A DNA stretch of 64,000 bases from Streptomyces sp. CB01201. Lineage in GTDB: Bacteria > Actinomycetota > Actinomycetes > Streptomycetales > Streptomycetaceae. The notes beneath the pieces were generated by a model. The model saw only the letters and a list, made by a program, of their open reading frames with translations, was not told the origin of the DNA and did not search any database. Position 1 is the first letter of the stretch. The number at the start of each line of letters is the position of its first letter. This document shows, piece by piece, positions 44,812 through 52,732 of the stretch. The DNA is taken from contig NZ_NNBJ01000015.1 of NCBI RefSeq assembly GCF_002803085.1, positions 124,001 to 188,000 on the forward strand, read 5' to 3'. Position numbers and translations under genes: made by a program.

Positions 44812-45327
44812 ATGGCACATGGGTACGTGACCAGGGCGGGGGTGGACGAGGGCGCGGGCGGTCGGCGGGCCACGGCCCGCACCTACGCGCTGCTGCCGCT
44901 GCGGATCTTCCTCGGCGTGACGTTCATCTACGCGGGCCTCGACAAGCTCACGGACAGCGCGTTCTTCCACGCGAGCGGCGCCGGCTCCATCGGGGAGCTG
45001 ATGCACGGGGTGCGGGACAGTTCCGCGATCCCCGCCCTGGTGGACCTCGCCCTGAAGAGCCCCTCGGGGTTCGGCTACGCCATCGCGTTCGGCGAGCTGG
45101 CCGTCGGGATCGGCACCCTGCTCGGCCTGTTCGGGCGGCTCGCCGCACTGGGCGGCGCCCTCATCTCGCTCTCCCTGTGGCTCACGGTGAGCTGGCAGAC
45201 CACCCCGTACTACTACGGCAACGACCTGGCCTACTTGATGGCCTGGCTCCCGCTCGTACTGGCCGGGACGCCCCTGCTGTCCGCGGACGCGTTCCTCGCG
45301 AGGCGGCGGCGCTTGCGCACCCCGTAG
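44812..45327 (+). CDS. DoxX family membrane protein
   Basis: A 171-residue four-helix membrane protein of the DoxX type: LLPLRIFLGVTFIYAGLDKL with the characteristic Gly-Leu-x-Lys, GYAIAFGELAVGIGTLLG, LGGALISLSLWLTVSWQ, and a final LAYLMAWLPLVLAG. DoxX-like proteins associate with thiosulfate or redox enzymes, but most actinobacterial members are uncharacterised. The ATG at 44812 (MAHGYV) was preferred to an earlier ATG at 44794, because GGAGG lies 11 bp before it. The 3' end overlaps the convergent small membrane gene by 97 bp. Confidence 0.88.
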   Translation: MAHGYVTRAGVDEGAGGRRATARTYALLPLRIFLGVTFIYAGLDKLTDSAFFHASGAGSIGELMHGVRDSSAIPALVDLALKSPSGFGYAIAFGELAVGIGTLLGLFGRLAALGGALISLSLWLTVSWQTTPYYYGNDLAYLMAWLPLVLAGTPLLSADAFLARRRRLRTP

Positions 45328-45497
45328 TCGATCCAGCTCACCAGCGAGGCGATGCCGAGGCCGCCGCAGACCAGCGGGATCACCACGGGCGAGGGCGTGT
45401 TCCAGCGCCCGGCCGCGTCCCCCGCGAACAGGACGGCCACGGCACCGAGGGCGAGCCCGGCGACCAGGCGGCCGGGGCGGAACTCATGACGCGGCAC
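45231..45497 (-). CDS. Small two-helix membrane protein, overlaps DoxX gene
   Basis: An 88-residue protein starting at GTG 45497 with a perfect GGAGG site, inside the end of the upstream PspC gene (14-bp overlap), so it is translationally coupled. Two helices: LVAGLALGAVAVLFAGDAAG and SPVVIPLVCGGLGIASLVSW, then a basic tail (VRKRRRLARNAS). The last 32 codons lie antisense to the end of the DoxX gene. No named family; likely a partner of the PspC-domain protein. Confidence 0.65.
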   Translation of the reverse strand: MPRHEFRPGRLVAGLALGAVAVLFAGDAAGRWNTPSPVVIPLVCGGLGIASLVSWIDYGVRKRRRLARNASADSRGVPASTSGSQAIK

Positions 45498-46776
45498 GGT
45501 CCACCTCCGCCTGTCCGACGCCGACCTTGAGGTGCAGTTCCAGCGTGCCGGCCGGCTCGGCGCCGGCCGGCGGCGCGAGCGTGGCCGTCCGCTTCTCGCC
45601 CGGCCGTACCTGGATGTGGTTCCCACCCTCGCCGGGCAACTGGATGTCACCGACTCCCATGTCGAAGCTCACCTTCACGGTCACGTCCTTCGGTACGACC
45701 ACCTTGGCGCGGCCCGCGCCGACCGTCGCCCCGGTCGTCAGCGTCCGGCCCGGCGGCACGGCGACCCGGCTCAGGTCCAGGGTGGCGACGCCGCTCCCCA
45801 GCTCGTAGTCCGGCCGCACCCCGCCGATCGCGGTGGGCGTCCAGTCCGTCCGCACCCAGTGCGCGTCGATGGTCTTCGGCAGCGCGGCCGAGCCCGCGAG
45901 CAGGGCCGCGGTGAGCACCGCGAGGAACACCGTGCCGAAGCCGGTGCGGCCCAGGAACGAGCTGACGACCAGGCCGAGCGCGAACACCCCGAGCGCCGCG
46001 GCGAAGCCGGTCTCCAGGCCGGTGCCGAGCGGCTGGTGGCCCCAGCGGGCGCCGAGCCCGGCGCCGAAGGCGAGCAGGGCGAGGAAGAAGAGGAGCCCGC
46101 CGATGCGTCGCGGCCCCCGGTCGGCGCACGCGGCGGGCCGCGCGGCCTTGCGCGCCGCCTTGCCCGCCGGCGGGGCGTCCGTGTCCGCCGGGCCCCACAG
46201 ATAGCCGCCGGCGACCGGCCCGGTGGTGCCGTCCTTGACGATCGGGTCCCGCCACCAGGAGGGCGGCGAGGGCGCGGGCGGCGCCTTCGTCTCCGGCGGT
46301 GCGTCCGCGACGGCCTGGGCCGCGACCGGATCGAGCGGGGTGTCGGGCGGGGTGGTCGAGCGGCGCTGCGACCAGACGGCGGCGCCCCCGAGCAGCAGCG
46401 CGAGCAGGACCGCGAACGTCAGCACCTCGCCGTTGCGCAGCATGGTGAGGAAGATTCCGCAGCCCGCGAGCGCCATCAGGACGGCGACCAGGGCCGCGCC
46501 CTCGACCCGGCCCGTGAGCAGCCGCCGGGCCTCGTTCTCGTCCTCGCCCTCCAGCGGCACGATCAGCCAGGCGAATCCGTAGAAGACGAGGCCGAGCCCG
46601 CCGGTCACGGAGAGCACGCCGAGCGCGATCCGGAAGATCACCGGGTCGATGTCGCAGTACCGGCCGAGGCCGCCGCAGACTCCGCCGATGACCTTGTTCT
46701 GGCCGCTGCGGCGCAACTGCGCGGCCTCGGGGGCCGGGTCGGGTGGCGCCAGGGGCGTCTCGGTCGGCGTGCTCAT
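45484..46776 (-). CDS. PspC-domain membrane protein, LiaF-like
   Basis: A 430-residue protein. Residues about 20-80 form a PspC domain (LRRSGQNKVIGGVCGGLGRYC; IALGVLSVTGGLGLVFYGFAW). More hydrophobic segments follow to about residue 310, with a Pro/Asp-rich loop between. The last 110 residues are a beta-rich repeat domain (VATLDLSRVAVPPG; VGAGRAKVVVPKDVTVKVSF; VGVGQAEVD) similar to the C-terminal domain of LiaF-type regulators. It is divergent from a PspC-histidine kinase/response regulator pair, which suggests a cell-envelope stress module. The start at 46776 is the last of three tandem copies of the same start region. Confidence 0.88.
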   Translation of the reverse strand: MSTPTETPLAPPDPAPEAAQLRRSGQNKVIGGVCGGLGRYCDIDPVIFRIALGVLSVTGGLGLVFYGFAWLIVPLEGEDENEARRLLTGRVEGAALVAVLMALAGCGIFLTMLRNGEVLTFAVLLALLLGGAAVWSQRRSTTPPDTPLDPVAAQAVADAPPETKAPPAPSPPSWWRDPIVKDGTTGPVAGGYLWGPADTDAPPAGKAARKAARPAACADRGPRRIGGLLFFLALLAFGAGLGARWGHQPLGTGLETGFAAALGVFALGLVVSSFLGRTGFGTVFLAVLTAALLAGSAALPKTIDAHWVRTDWTPTAIGGVRPDYELGSGVATLDLSRVAVPPGRTLTTGATVGAGRAKVVVPKDVTVKVSFDMGVGDIQLPGEGGNHIQVRPGEKRTATLAPPAGAEPAGTLELHLKVGVGQAEVDRAAS

Positions 46777-46802
46777 ACGGACACCTCGGCTGGCGTGCTC
46801 AT
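46773..46802 (-). CDS. Nine-codon mini-ORF (MSTPAEVSV) upstream of the PspC gene
   Basis: ATG at 46802, stop TGA overlapping the PspC start codon (ATGA). CAGGTG upstream can act as ribosome site; the mini-ORF itself contains GAGGTG, the site for the PspC start. A product of the 26-bp repeat; translation is not proven. Confidence 0.4.
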   Translation of the reverse strand: MSTPAEVSV

Positions 46803-46828
46803 ACGGACACCTGGGTCGGCGTGCTCAT
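46799..46828 (-). CDS. Nine-codon mini-ORF (MSTPTQVSV), first of the series
   Basis: ATG at 46828, stop TGA overlapping the next ATG at 46802. Same repeat-derived arrangement as the following mini-ORF, with a weaker ribosome site (TAGGT). Confidence 0.35.
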   Translation of the reverse strand: MSTPTQVSV

Positions 46829-46917
46829 ACCTACATGGTGACGGGCCCGTACGCCCCACGGCACCCGCCCCGACCCTGGCCTCACCCTGATTTCGACCCC
46901 GAGGGGGTGAGCCGGTG

Positions 46918-46952
46918 CCTCGCGCGGGGGAGGGTGGCTCCCCCGCGCGAGG
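46918..46952. promoter_or_regulatory. 15-bp perfect inverted repeat between divergent PspC genes
   Basis: CCTCGCGCGGGGGAG, GGTGG loop, CTCCCCCGCGCGAGG. It lies 90 bp before one start and 72 bp before the other, so it is either a leader hairpin or an operator, not a terminator of a known gene. Confidence 0.65.
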
Positions 46953-47024
46953 GGGGCTGTCCTCAGGGAAGCCTGGGGGCCAACCCTGATGCCCGCGGGT
47001 CCGTGCTCGTGTGACGATCGTGGC

Positions 47025-48299
47025 ATGCCAGTCGCCACCCCCCGCCTGTCGCCGCCCGAGGCCGACGACGCGCCGGTCCGCAAGCTGTACCGCTCCGCCG
47101 AGGGGCGGATGCTCGGCGGTGTCGCGCGCGGGCTCGCCGGACACCTCGGCCTTCCGGTGGTGTGGGTGCGGATCGCCTTCCTCGGGCTGCTCTCCATCAA
47201 CGGCCTGGGCGCGCTGCTCTACGCGGTGTTCTGGTTCGTGGTGCCGCTGGGCCTGGGCGGTACGACGGCCGGGCCGCGCTCCGCGTTCGAGGTCAGCGCG
47301 GACGGCCGGCGCAGGCTGCGCAAGCCCGACAAGGGGCAGATCGTCGCGCTGGTCGCGCTCCTCTTCGGGGCCGCCGTCTTCGCCTCGAAGGTGGACGTCG
47401 GCGGCTGGGCCAATCCGTACGTCTTCCCCAGCATCCTCATCGGCTTCGGCGTGATCCTGGTCTGGCGCCAGGCCGACAACACCCGCCGGGCCCGCTGGAC
47501 CGAGGGCGCCCGCCGCAGCCGCTGGCTCCCGGTGGCGCGGGGTCTCGCCGGGGTCGCCCTGGTCGGCACCGGGCTCACCGGCTTCGTCGTGGTCAACGGC
47601 TCGGCCGCACAGCTCGGCAACGTCCTGACGGCGGCGATAGCCGTGCTCGCCGGTGTCGCCCTGCTCGCCGGGCCCTATCTGGTGCGCATGACGCAGGACC
47701 TCTCCGAGGAACGCCTGATGCGCATCCGGGCCCAGGAGCGGGCCGAAGTCGCCGCCCACGTCCACGACTCGGTGCTGCACACCCTGACCCTGATCCAGCG
47801 CAACGCGGAGAACGTCGGAGAGGTGCGGCGCCTGGCCCGCGCGCAGGAACGGGAGTTGCGTGCCTGGCTGTACAAGCCGGAGGGCACCGGCAAGGAGGAG
47901 GAGCCCGAGACGCTCGCCGAGGCCGTGAAGAAGGCGGCGGCCGAGGTCGAGGACAAGCACGGCGTCCCGCTCGAAGTGGTGGTCGTCGGCGACTGCCCGC
48001 TGGACGACGGCCTGACCGCACAGATGCAGGCCGCACGCGAGGCAATGGTCAACGCGGCCAAGTACGGTGGCGAGGGCGGCGCCGTCCAGGTGTACGCCGA
48101 GGTCGAGGGCCGCACGGTCTTCGTCTCCGTGCGGGACCGCGGCCCCGGATTCGACCTGGACGCGGTTCCCGGCGACCGGATGGGCGTACGAGAATCAATC
48201 ATCGGCCGGATGCGGCGCAACGGCGGTACGGCCAGGCTGCGTTCGGTGCCCGGTGGGGGCACGGAGGTCGAGCTGGAGATGGAGAGGGCACAGGGATGA
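47025..48299 (+). CDS. PspC-domain sensor histidine kinase
   Basis: A 424-residue kinase. An N-terminal PspC domain (KLYRSAEGRMLGGVARGLAGH, about 19-80) is followed by several membrane segments to about residue 225. The dimerisation helix AHVHDSVLHTLTLIQRNAENV carries the phospho-His of a NarL-partner (HisKA_3-like) kinase, and the ATPase part reads AREAMVNAAKYGG, RDRGPGFDLDAVPGDRMGV, GGGTEVELE. Start ATG 47025. Its stop overlaps the response regulator start (ATGA), so they are coupled. With the divergent LiaF-like protein this looks like an envelope-stress three-component system (inference). Confidence 0.93.
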   Translation: MPVATPRLSPPEADDAPVRKLYRSAEGRMLGGVARGLAGHLGLPVVWVRIAFLGLLSINGLGALLYAVFWFVVPLGLGGTTAGPRSAFEVSADGRRRLRKPDKGQIVALVALLFGAAVFASKVDVGGWANPYVFPSILIGFGVILVWRQADNTRRARWTEGARRSRWLPVARGLAGVALVGTGLTGFVVVNGSAAQLGNVLTAAIAVLAGVALLAGPYLVRMTQDLSEERLMRIRAQERAEVAAHVHDSVLHTLTLIQRNAENVGEVRRLARAQERELRAWLYKPEGTGKEEEPETLAEAVKKAAAEVEDKHGVPLEVVVVGDCPLDDGLTAQMQAAREAMVNAAKYGGEGGAVQVYAEVEGRTVFVSVRDRGPGFDLDAVPGDRMGVRESIIGRMRRNGGTARLRSVPGGGTEVELEMERAQG

Positions 48300-48976
48300 C
48301 CGAGGAAACGACAGGCCGCCACGTCAGGGTGGTCCTCGTCGACGACCACCGGATGTTCCGCACCGGAGTCCAGGCGGAGATCGGCCAGACCGACAGCACG
48401 GGCGTCGAGGTGGTCGGGGAGGCCGCCGACGTCGACCAGGCGATCACGGTCATCACCGCGACCCGGCCCGAAGTGGTGCTGCTCGACGTCCATCTGCCGG
48501 GTGGCGGCGGCGTCGAGGTGCTGCGCCGCTCGGCGGCCATGATGGCGGACGCGGAGCGGCCGGTCCGCTTCCTCGCGCTGTCCGTGTCGGACGCGGCGGA
48601 GGACGTGATCGGGGTGATCCGCGGCGGCGCCCGCGGCTATGTCACCAAGACCATCACCGGCACCGATCTGGTCGACTCGATCTTCCGGGTGCAGGACGGC
48701 GACGCGGTGTTCTCGCCGCGCCTGGCGGGCTTCGTCCTGGACGCGTTCGCCTCCACGGACGCGCCCCCGGTCGACGAGGACATGGACCGGCTCACCCAGC
48801 GCGAGCGCGAGGTGCTGCGGCTGATCGCCCGGGGCTATGCCTACAAGGAGATCGCCAAGCAGCTGTTCATCTCCGTCAAGACCGTCGAGTCCCATGTCTC
48901 GGCGGTGCTGCGCAAGCTCCAGCTCTCCAACCGGCACGAGCTGACCCGCTGGGCGACGGCACGCCGGCTGGTGTGA
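48296..48976 (+). CDS. LuxR/NarL-type response regulator
   Basis: A 226-residue partner regulator. Receiver: VVLVDDHRMFRTGVQAEI, phospho-Asp in VVLLDVHLPGGGG, Ser in LALSVSDAAED, Lys in GYVTKTITGTD. LuxR HTH: LTQREREVLRLIARGYAYKEIA, LFISVKTVESHVSAVLRKLQ. Start ATG 48296 overlaps the kinase stop by four bases. Likely targets include the divergent PspC gene and its own operon, given the inverted repeat between them (inference). Confidence 0.95.
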   Translation: MTEETTGRHVRVVLVDDHRMFRTGVQAEIGQTDSTGVEVVGEAADVDQAITVITATRPEVVLLDVHLPGGGGVEVLRRSAAMMADAERPVRFLALSVSDAAEDVIGVIRGGARGYVTKTITGTDLVDSIFRVQDGDAVFSPRLAGFVLDAFASTDAPPVDEDMDRLTQREREVLRLIARGYAYKEIAKQLFISVKTVESHVSAVLRKLQLSNRHELTRWATARRLV

Positions 48977-49029
48977 GCCGCTGGGGCGACCTGTCCTGCG
49001 CCGCTGGGGTGAGCGGCGGCTTTACCTGC

Positions 49030-49084
49030 GTAAAACCATGGCAAAACCGGCAACCCGGGCGCGCTCATGTCACTCTTGCCGGAC
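49030..49084 (+). promoter_or_regulatory. Upstream element of esterase 1, duplicated before esterase 2
   Basis: GTAAAACCATGGCAAAACC then GGCAACCCG begins exactly 55 bp before the GTGATG start. A matching element (GTAAAATGCTGGCAAAGCG then GGCAACTCG) begins exactly 55 bp before the second esterase start. TTTAC-CTGC-GTAAA forms a small inverted repeat at the 5' edge. Confidence 0.55.
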
Positions 49085-49087
49085 GTG

Positions 49088-50293
49088 ATGAGCCTGACCG
49101 GAACGCCCTTCTTCGTGACCGCGATCGTGGTGGCCGCGCTCGCCCTGCTGGTGCCGTTGCTCGTCTGGCACCGGGTCGGCGGCCCGGTCCTGGTCCGGGG
49201 AGCCGTGCGGCTCCTCATGGTGCTCACCGCCCAGGCCTCGGCGGTCGTCGTGGTGTTCGTCGCCGTCAACAACGCGAACGGCCTCTACGACACCTGGGGC
49301 GATCTGCTCGGCACCGAGGGCCATGTGGCCGCCGCGCCCAACCTGGGGGCCGACGGCACCGGCGGCCGCAGCATCGCCAAGGAGCCCCGGGTGCGGCAGG
49401 CGTTCGCCCCGGTCGAGGACGCGGCCCTCGGCGCCGGCGTCCAGGTCACCCATCTGACCGGCCGGGTCTCGGGGGCCGACGGCGAGGTCTACGTATGGCT
49501 GCCGCCGCAGTACGACGACCCGGCCTACCGGGCGAAGGACTTCCCCGTGGTGGAGCTGCTCGCGGGCTACCCCGGCTCCGCCAAGGACTGGTTCACCAAC
49601 CTCGACGCCACCGAACAGCTGCGGCCGCTGATGGTGAAGGGCGAGGTCAAGCCGTTCATCCTGGTCGCGCCCCGCACCTCGCTGCTCGCCGGGCAGGACA
49701 CCGGCTGCGCCAACGTGCCCGGTGTGGTCAACGCGGACAGCTGGCTGAGCGTGGACGTGCGCAAGATGGTCACCGACAACTTCCGTGCGCAGACCGGCGC
49801 CGACGGCTGGGCCGTCGCCGGGATATCGGCCGGCGCCCACTGCTCGGCCAAGCTCGCGATCGAGCACCCCGACCGCTACCGCGCGGCCGTCTCGCTGTCC
49901 GGCTACAACGACCCGGCCGCCGAGTCCGACTCGATCACGGCGAAGGACCCGGTGCTGCGCCGCGAGACCGATCCGCTGTGGATGCTGCGCCACGCCAAGC
50001 ACCCGCCGCGCACCTCGCTCCTGCTGACCGGTCAGCCGGGCGACGGCTATGAGGACGCGCTCGCCCTGCGCGAGGCCGCGAAGACCCCCACCAGGGTGTG
50101 GGTGCAGAAGACGTACGGCGGCCATCTCAACGTGGTGTGGAAACCGCTCCTGCCCGAGGTGTTCCGCTGGCTGTCCGGCCAGGTGAGCGGCGTCCAGAAG
50201 GCGACGGGACCGGACGGCGGCCTGCGTCCCGACGGCGGGGCCCACGACGCCGCGGTCGTGCAGGCCACGGGCGAGGGGGTCGCAAGGAGGTAG
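49088..50293 (+). CDS. Membrane-anchored esterase, alpha/beta hydrolase (copy 1)
   Basis: A 401-residue protein: three N-terminal hydrophobic segments (FFVTAIVVAALALLVPLLVW; LLMVLTAQASAVVVVFVAV) and an external esterase-D/antigen-85-like domain. The nucleophile Ser is in GISAGAHCSAKLA (near 255); a His in YGGHLNVVW near the end is the likely catalytic base. Cys residues in TGCANVPG and AHCSAK could pair. I used ATG 49088; GTG 49085 is equivalent, and no ribosome site is obvious. It is a tandem paralogue of the next gene, and the stop lies in a 15-bp repeat. Substrate unknown; mycolyl transfer is unlikely in Streptomyces. Confidence 0.85.
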   Translation: MSLTGTPFFVTAIVVAALALLVPLLVWHRVGGPVLVRGAVRLLMVLTAQASAVVVVFVAVNNANGLYDTWGDLLGTEGHVAAAPNLGADGTGGRSIAKEPRVRQAFAPVEDAALGAGVQVTHLTGRVSGADGEVYVWLPPQYDDPAYRAKDFPVVELLAGYPGSAKDWFTNLDATEQLRPLMVKGEVKPFILVAPRTSLLAGQDTGCANVPGVVNADSWLSVDVRKMVTDNFRAQTGADGWAVAGISAGAHCSAKLAIEHPDRYRAAVSLSGYNDPAAESDSITAKDPVLRRETDPLWMLRHAKHPPRTSLLLTGQPGDGYEDALALREAAKTPTRVWVQKTYGGHLNVVWKPLLPEVFRWLSGQVSGVQKATGPDGGLRPDGGAHDAAVVQATGEGVARR

Positions 50294-50313
50294 GACGGAA
50301 GGAGGTAGGACGG
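50284..50313. repeat. Two copies of a 15-bp repeat at the end of esterase 1
   Basis: AAGGAGGTAGGACGG occurs at 50284-50298 and 50299-50313. The first copy contains the TAG stop. Each carries a perfect ribosome-binding-like AAGGAGGT with no start codon at the right distance. Confidence 0.8.
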
Positions 50314-50370
50314 AAGGCGTACGGCAGCGGTACGGGGTGAGAAGTAAAGGGCACGAGCCGTCACCCTTTG

Positions 50371-50425
50371 GTAAAATGCTGGCAAAGCGGGCAACTCGTG
50401 TTCTTGCTCGCCCCTCTTCCGTGGC
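50371..50425 (+). promoter_or_regulatory. Upstream element of esterase 2
   Basis: GTAAAATGCTGGCAAAGCG then GGCAACTCG, the counterpart of 49030-49084 at the same distance from the start. Conservation after duplication suggests a promoter or regulator site. Confidence 0.55.
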
Positions 50426-50428
50426 GTG

Positions 50429-51565
50429 ATGAGCCTGACCGGTACCCCCTTCCTCGTGATCGCGATCCTCGCGGCCGCGGCTGCCCTGCTGCTGCCACTC
50501 GTCCTGTGGACCAGGATCGGCGGTCCGGCGCTGGTGCGCTGGGTCTCGCGGCTCCTCATGCTCGGCTTCGCCCAGGTGACCGCGATCCTCGTGGTCTTCC
50601 TGTTCGTCAACAACGCCAACGGCCTGTACGACACCTGGGACGACCTGCTCGGCGGCGGCAATCATGTCAACGCCGCCCCCGACCTCGGCCCCGACGGCAC
50701 CGGCGGCCGGAACGCGGCCACCGAGCCCAAGGTGAAGCAGAAGTTCGAGCCGTACACCAACAAGGTCGGCAAGGACGTCATGAAGACCATGCTCAAGGGC
50801 CAGGTCTCCGGCGTCGAGGGCGATGTGGCGGTGTGGCTGCCGCCGCAGTACAACGACCCGGAGTACAAGGACAAGTCCTTCCCCGTGGTCGAGCTGCTGC
50901 CCGGCTACCCGGGGTCGATAGGCGCCTGGTTCGGCACGCTGAAGGCGCAGGAGCAGCTCACGCCGATGATGCAGCGCGGCGAGGTCGCGCCGTTCATCCT
51001 GGTCTCGCCCCGCACCACCCTCCTGAGCGGCAAGGACACCGGCTGCGCGAACGTGCCGGGCGTGGTCAACGCGGACACCTGGCTGAGCGTGGACGTGCGC
51101 AAGATGGTCACCGACAACTTCCGCGCGCAGACCGGGGCCGACGGCTGGGCCGTCGCCGGATACTCCGCGGGCGCCCACTGTGCCGCCAAGCTCGCCGTGG
51201 AGCACCCCGACCGCTACCGGGCCGGCGTCGACCTGTCCGGCTACAACGACCCGGCCGCCGAGAAGGACTCGATCACCGCGAAGGACCCCAAGCTGCGCGA
51301 GGAGTCCAACCCGCTGTGGATCCTGAAGCACGCCAAGACCCCGCCGCACGTCTCGCTGTTCGTCTCCGGCGAGCAGACCGACGGCTTCGCGGACGGGCTC
51401 GCCCTGAAGAAGGCCGCCAAGGCGCCCACCGCGGTGACCGTGCTCAAGCTCAACGGCGGCGGCCACGCCAGCGCGGTGTGGAAGACCCAGGTCCCGGAGG
51501 TGTTCCGCTGGCTGACCAAGGAGATGGGTGCCATGGCCAAACCGGGCGGCGGGCGCGGCATCTGA
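50429..51565 (+). CDS. Membrane-anchored esterase, alpha/beta hydrolase (copy 2)
   Basis: A 378-residue paralogue of the preceding gene with the same layout: N-terminal helices (LVIAILAAAAALLLPLVLW; LGFAQVTAILVVFLFV), then an esterase domain with Ser in GYSAGAHCAAKLA and His in GGGHASAVW. Long blocks are identical to copy 1 (TGCANVPGVVNAD, WLSVDVRKMVTDNFRAQTGA). It lacks the Gly/Asp-rich C-terminal tail of copy 1. ATG 50429 (GTG 50426 adjacent). Both copies keep all catalytic residues, so neither looks like a pseudogene. Confidence 0.85.
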   Translation: MSLTGTPFLVIAILAAAAALLLPLVLWTRIGGPALVRWVSRLLMLGFAQVTAILVVFLFVNNANGLYDTWDDLLGGGNHVNAAPDLGPDGTGGRNAATEPKVKQKFEPYTNKVGKDVMKTMLKGQVSGVEGDVAVWLPPQYNDPEYKDKSFPVVELLPGYPGSIGAWFGTLKAQEQLTPMMQRGEVAPFILVSPRTTLLSGKDTGCANVPGVVNADTWLSVDVRKMVTDNFRAQTGADGWAVAGYSAGAHCAAKLAVEHPDRYRAGVDLSGYNDPAAEKDSITAKDPKLREESNPLWILKHAKTPPHVSLFVSGEQTDGFADGLALKKAAKAPTAVTVLKLNGGGHASAVWKTQVPEVFRWLTKEMGAMAKPGGGRGI

Positions 51566-51661
51566 CGTAACGTCAGCTCGGCTGGACTCGGCTCGGCCCG
51601 GCTCGCCCCGGGTCGACGCTCAACCGGGCACCCCACCGGGCGGACCGCCCAGGTGAACCGC

Positions 51662-52732
51662 TCAGGCGGGCCGGACGGCCCCCGCGAACGGCATCTGGTC
51701 GATCGGCGCGACCCGGACCGGCGCCCCCGGGTGCGGCGCGTGGATCATCTTGCCGCCACCGATGTAGAGCCCGACATGGCTGATCCCGGAGTAGAAGAAC
51801 ACCAGGTCGCCCGGCTGGAGCTGGGAACGCGGGACTCTGCTGCCCGAGTTGATCTGCGTATACGTGGTGCGCGGCAGCTGCACCCCGGCCGAGCGCCAGG
51901 CGGCCTGGGTCAGGCCCGAGCAGTCGAAGGACGAGGGACCGGTGGCGCCCCAGACGTACGGCTTGCCGAGCGCCCCGTAGGCGAAGGCGACGGCGGCCGC
52001 GGCGCGGGCACTGGGGGCGGTCGCGAGGGGGGCGGTCCCGGGCGTGCCGCGCGGGGCGTCGGCCGAGCGGCTGGCCCGGGTGTCGCCGGGGGCCGCGTCG
52101 GCTTCCTCGTAGGAGGCCCGCTCCGGCGCGCTGAGCTGGGCCAGCAGGGCCTCGGCCGAGGTGATCTTCGACTGGATGTCGCTCTTCTGGCGCGCCAGCG
52201 TGGCCTGCCGGCCGCGCAGCTCGGTGAGCTTCCCGTCAGCCGTGGAGCGCAGCCGGTCCAGCTCGGCGAGCTGCTTGCGCACCCCGGCCACGGCGACCGC
52301 GGTACGGTCACCGGCCCGCTCGGCGAGGGCCGCGTCGTCCAGGTACCGCTTCGGGTCGGACGACAGGATCAGCTGGAGTTCCGGGGCGACCGTGCCGCTG
52401 CGGTACTGGGCCGCCGCGAGCGAACCGAGCGCGTTGCGGGCGGTGTTGAGCTGCTCGGTCCTGCGGGCGGCCTCGTCGCGCAGCCCGTTCAGCGAACGCG
52501 CGGCCGCGTCCGCCTTCTCCTTCGTCCCGTCGTACGCCTCCGTCGCCACCTCGGCGTCGTGGTACAGCTGGTCGACCTTGGCCTTGACCTGGGCCGGGGT
52601 GAGCTTCGGCTCGGCGTGCCCGGAGCCCTCGAAGAGGGTGGCGGTGGCCGCCGACGCCAGCGCGAGTGTCGCGGCGGTGCGGGCGGCGGGGCCGCCGAGC
52701 GGATGCTGCTTGGGCTTTCGGTGCGCAGCCAC
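51662..52732 (-). CDS. Secreted NlpC/P60 peptidoglycan endopeptidase (1)
   Basis: A 356-residue secreted cell-wall hydrolase. A basic N-terminus and hydrophobic stretch (TAATLALASAATATL) form the signal, then a coiled-coil (about 45-200, KAKVDQLYHDAEVATEAYDG) and the NlpC/P60 domain: catalytic Cys in SFDCSGLTQAAW (near 271), His in ISHVGLYIGGG (near 320), and HAPHPG. It cleaves stem-peptide bonds (typically D-Glu-mDAP/LL-DAP). I chose the GTG at 52732 (VAAHRKPKQ) over one 12 bp upstream because GAAGG lies seven bases before it. Confidence 0.93.
   Translation of the reverse strand: MAAHRKPKQHPLGGPAARTAATLALASAATATLFEGSGHAEPKLTPAQVKAKVDQLYHDAEVATEAYDGTKEKADAAARSLNGLRDEAARRTEQLNTARNALGSLAAAQYRSGTVAPELQLILSSDPKRYLDDAALAERAGDRTAVAVAGVRKQLAELDRLRSTADGKLTELRGRQATLARQKSDIQSKITSAEALLAQLSAPERASYEEADAAPGDTRASRSADAPRGTPGTAPLATAPSARAAAAVAFAYGALGKPYVWGATGPSSFDCSGLTQAAWRSAGVQLPRTTYTQINSGSRVPRSQLQPGDLVFFYSGISHVGLYIGGGKMIHAPHPGAPVRVAPIDQMPFAGAVRPA

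Larger units (their letters stand above)
46763..46840. repeat. 26-bp tandem repeat (2.6 copies) covering the PspC gene start
   Basis: Copies begin at 46763, 46789 and 46815; each contains GTATGAGCACGCC on the minus strand. The third copy is partial. As 26 is not a multiple of three, each copy shifts the frame and closes with TGA inside the next ATGA. Confidence 0.9.
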
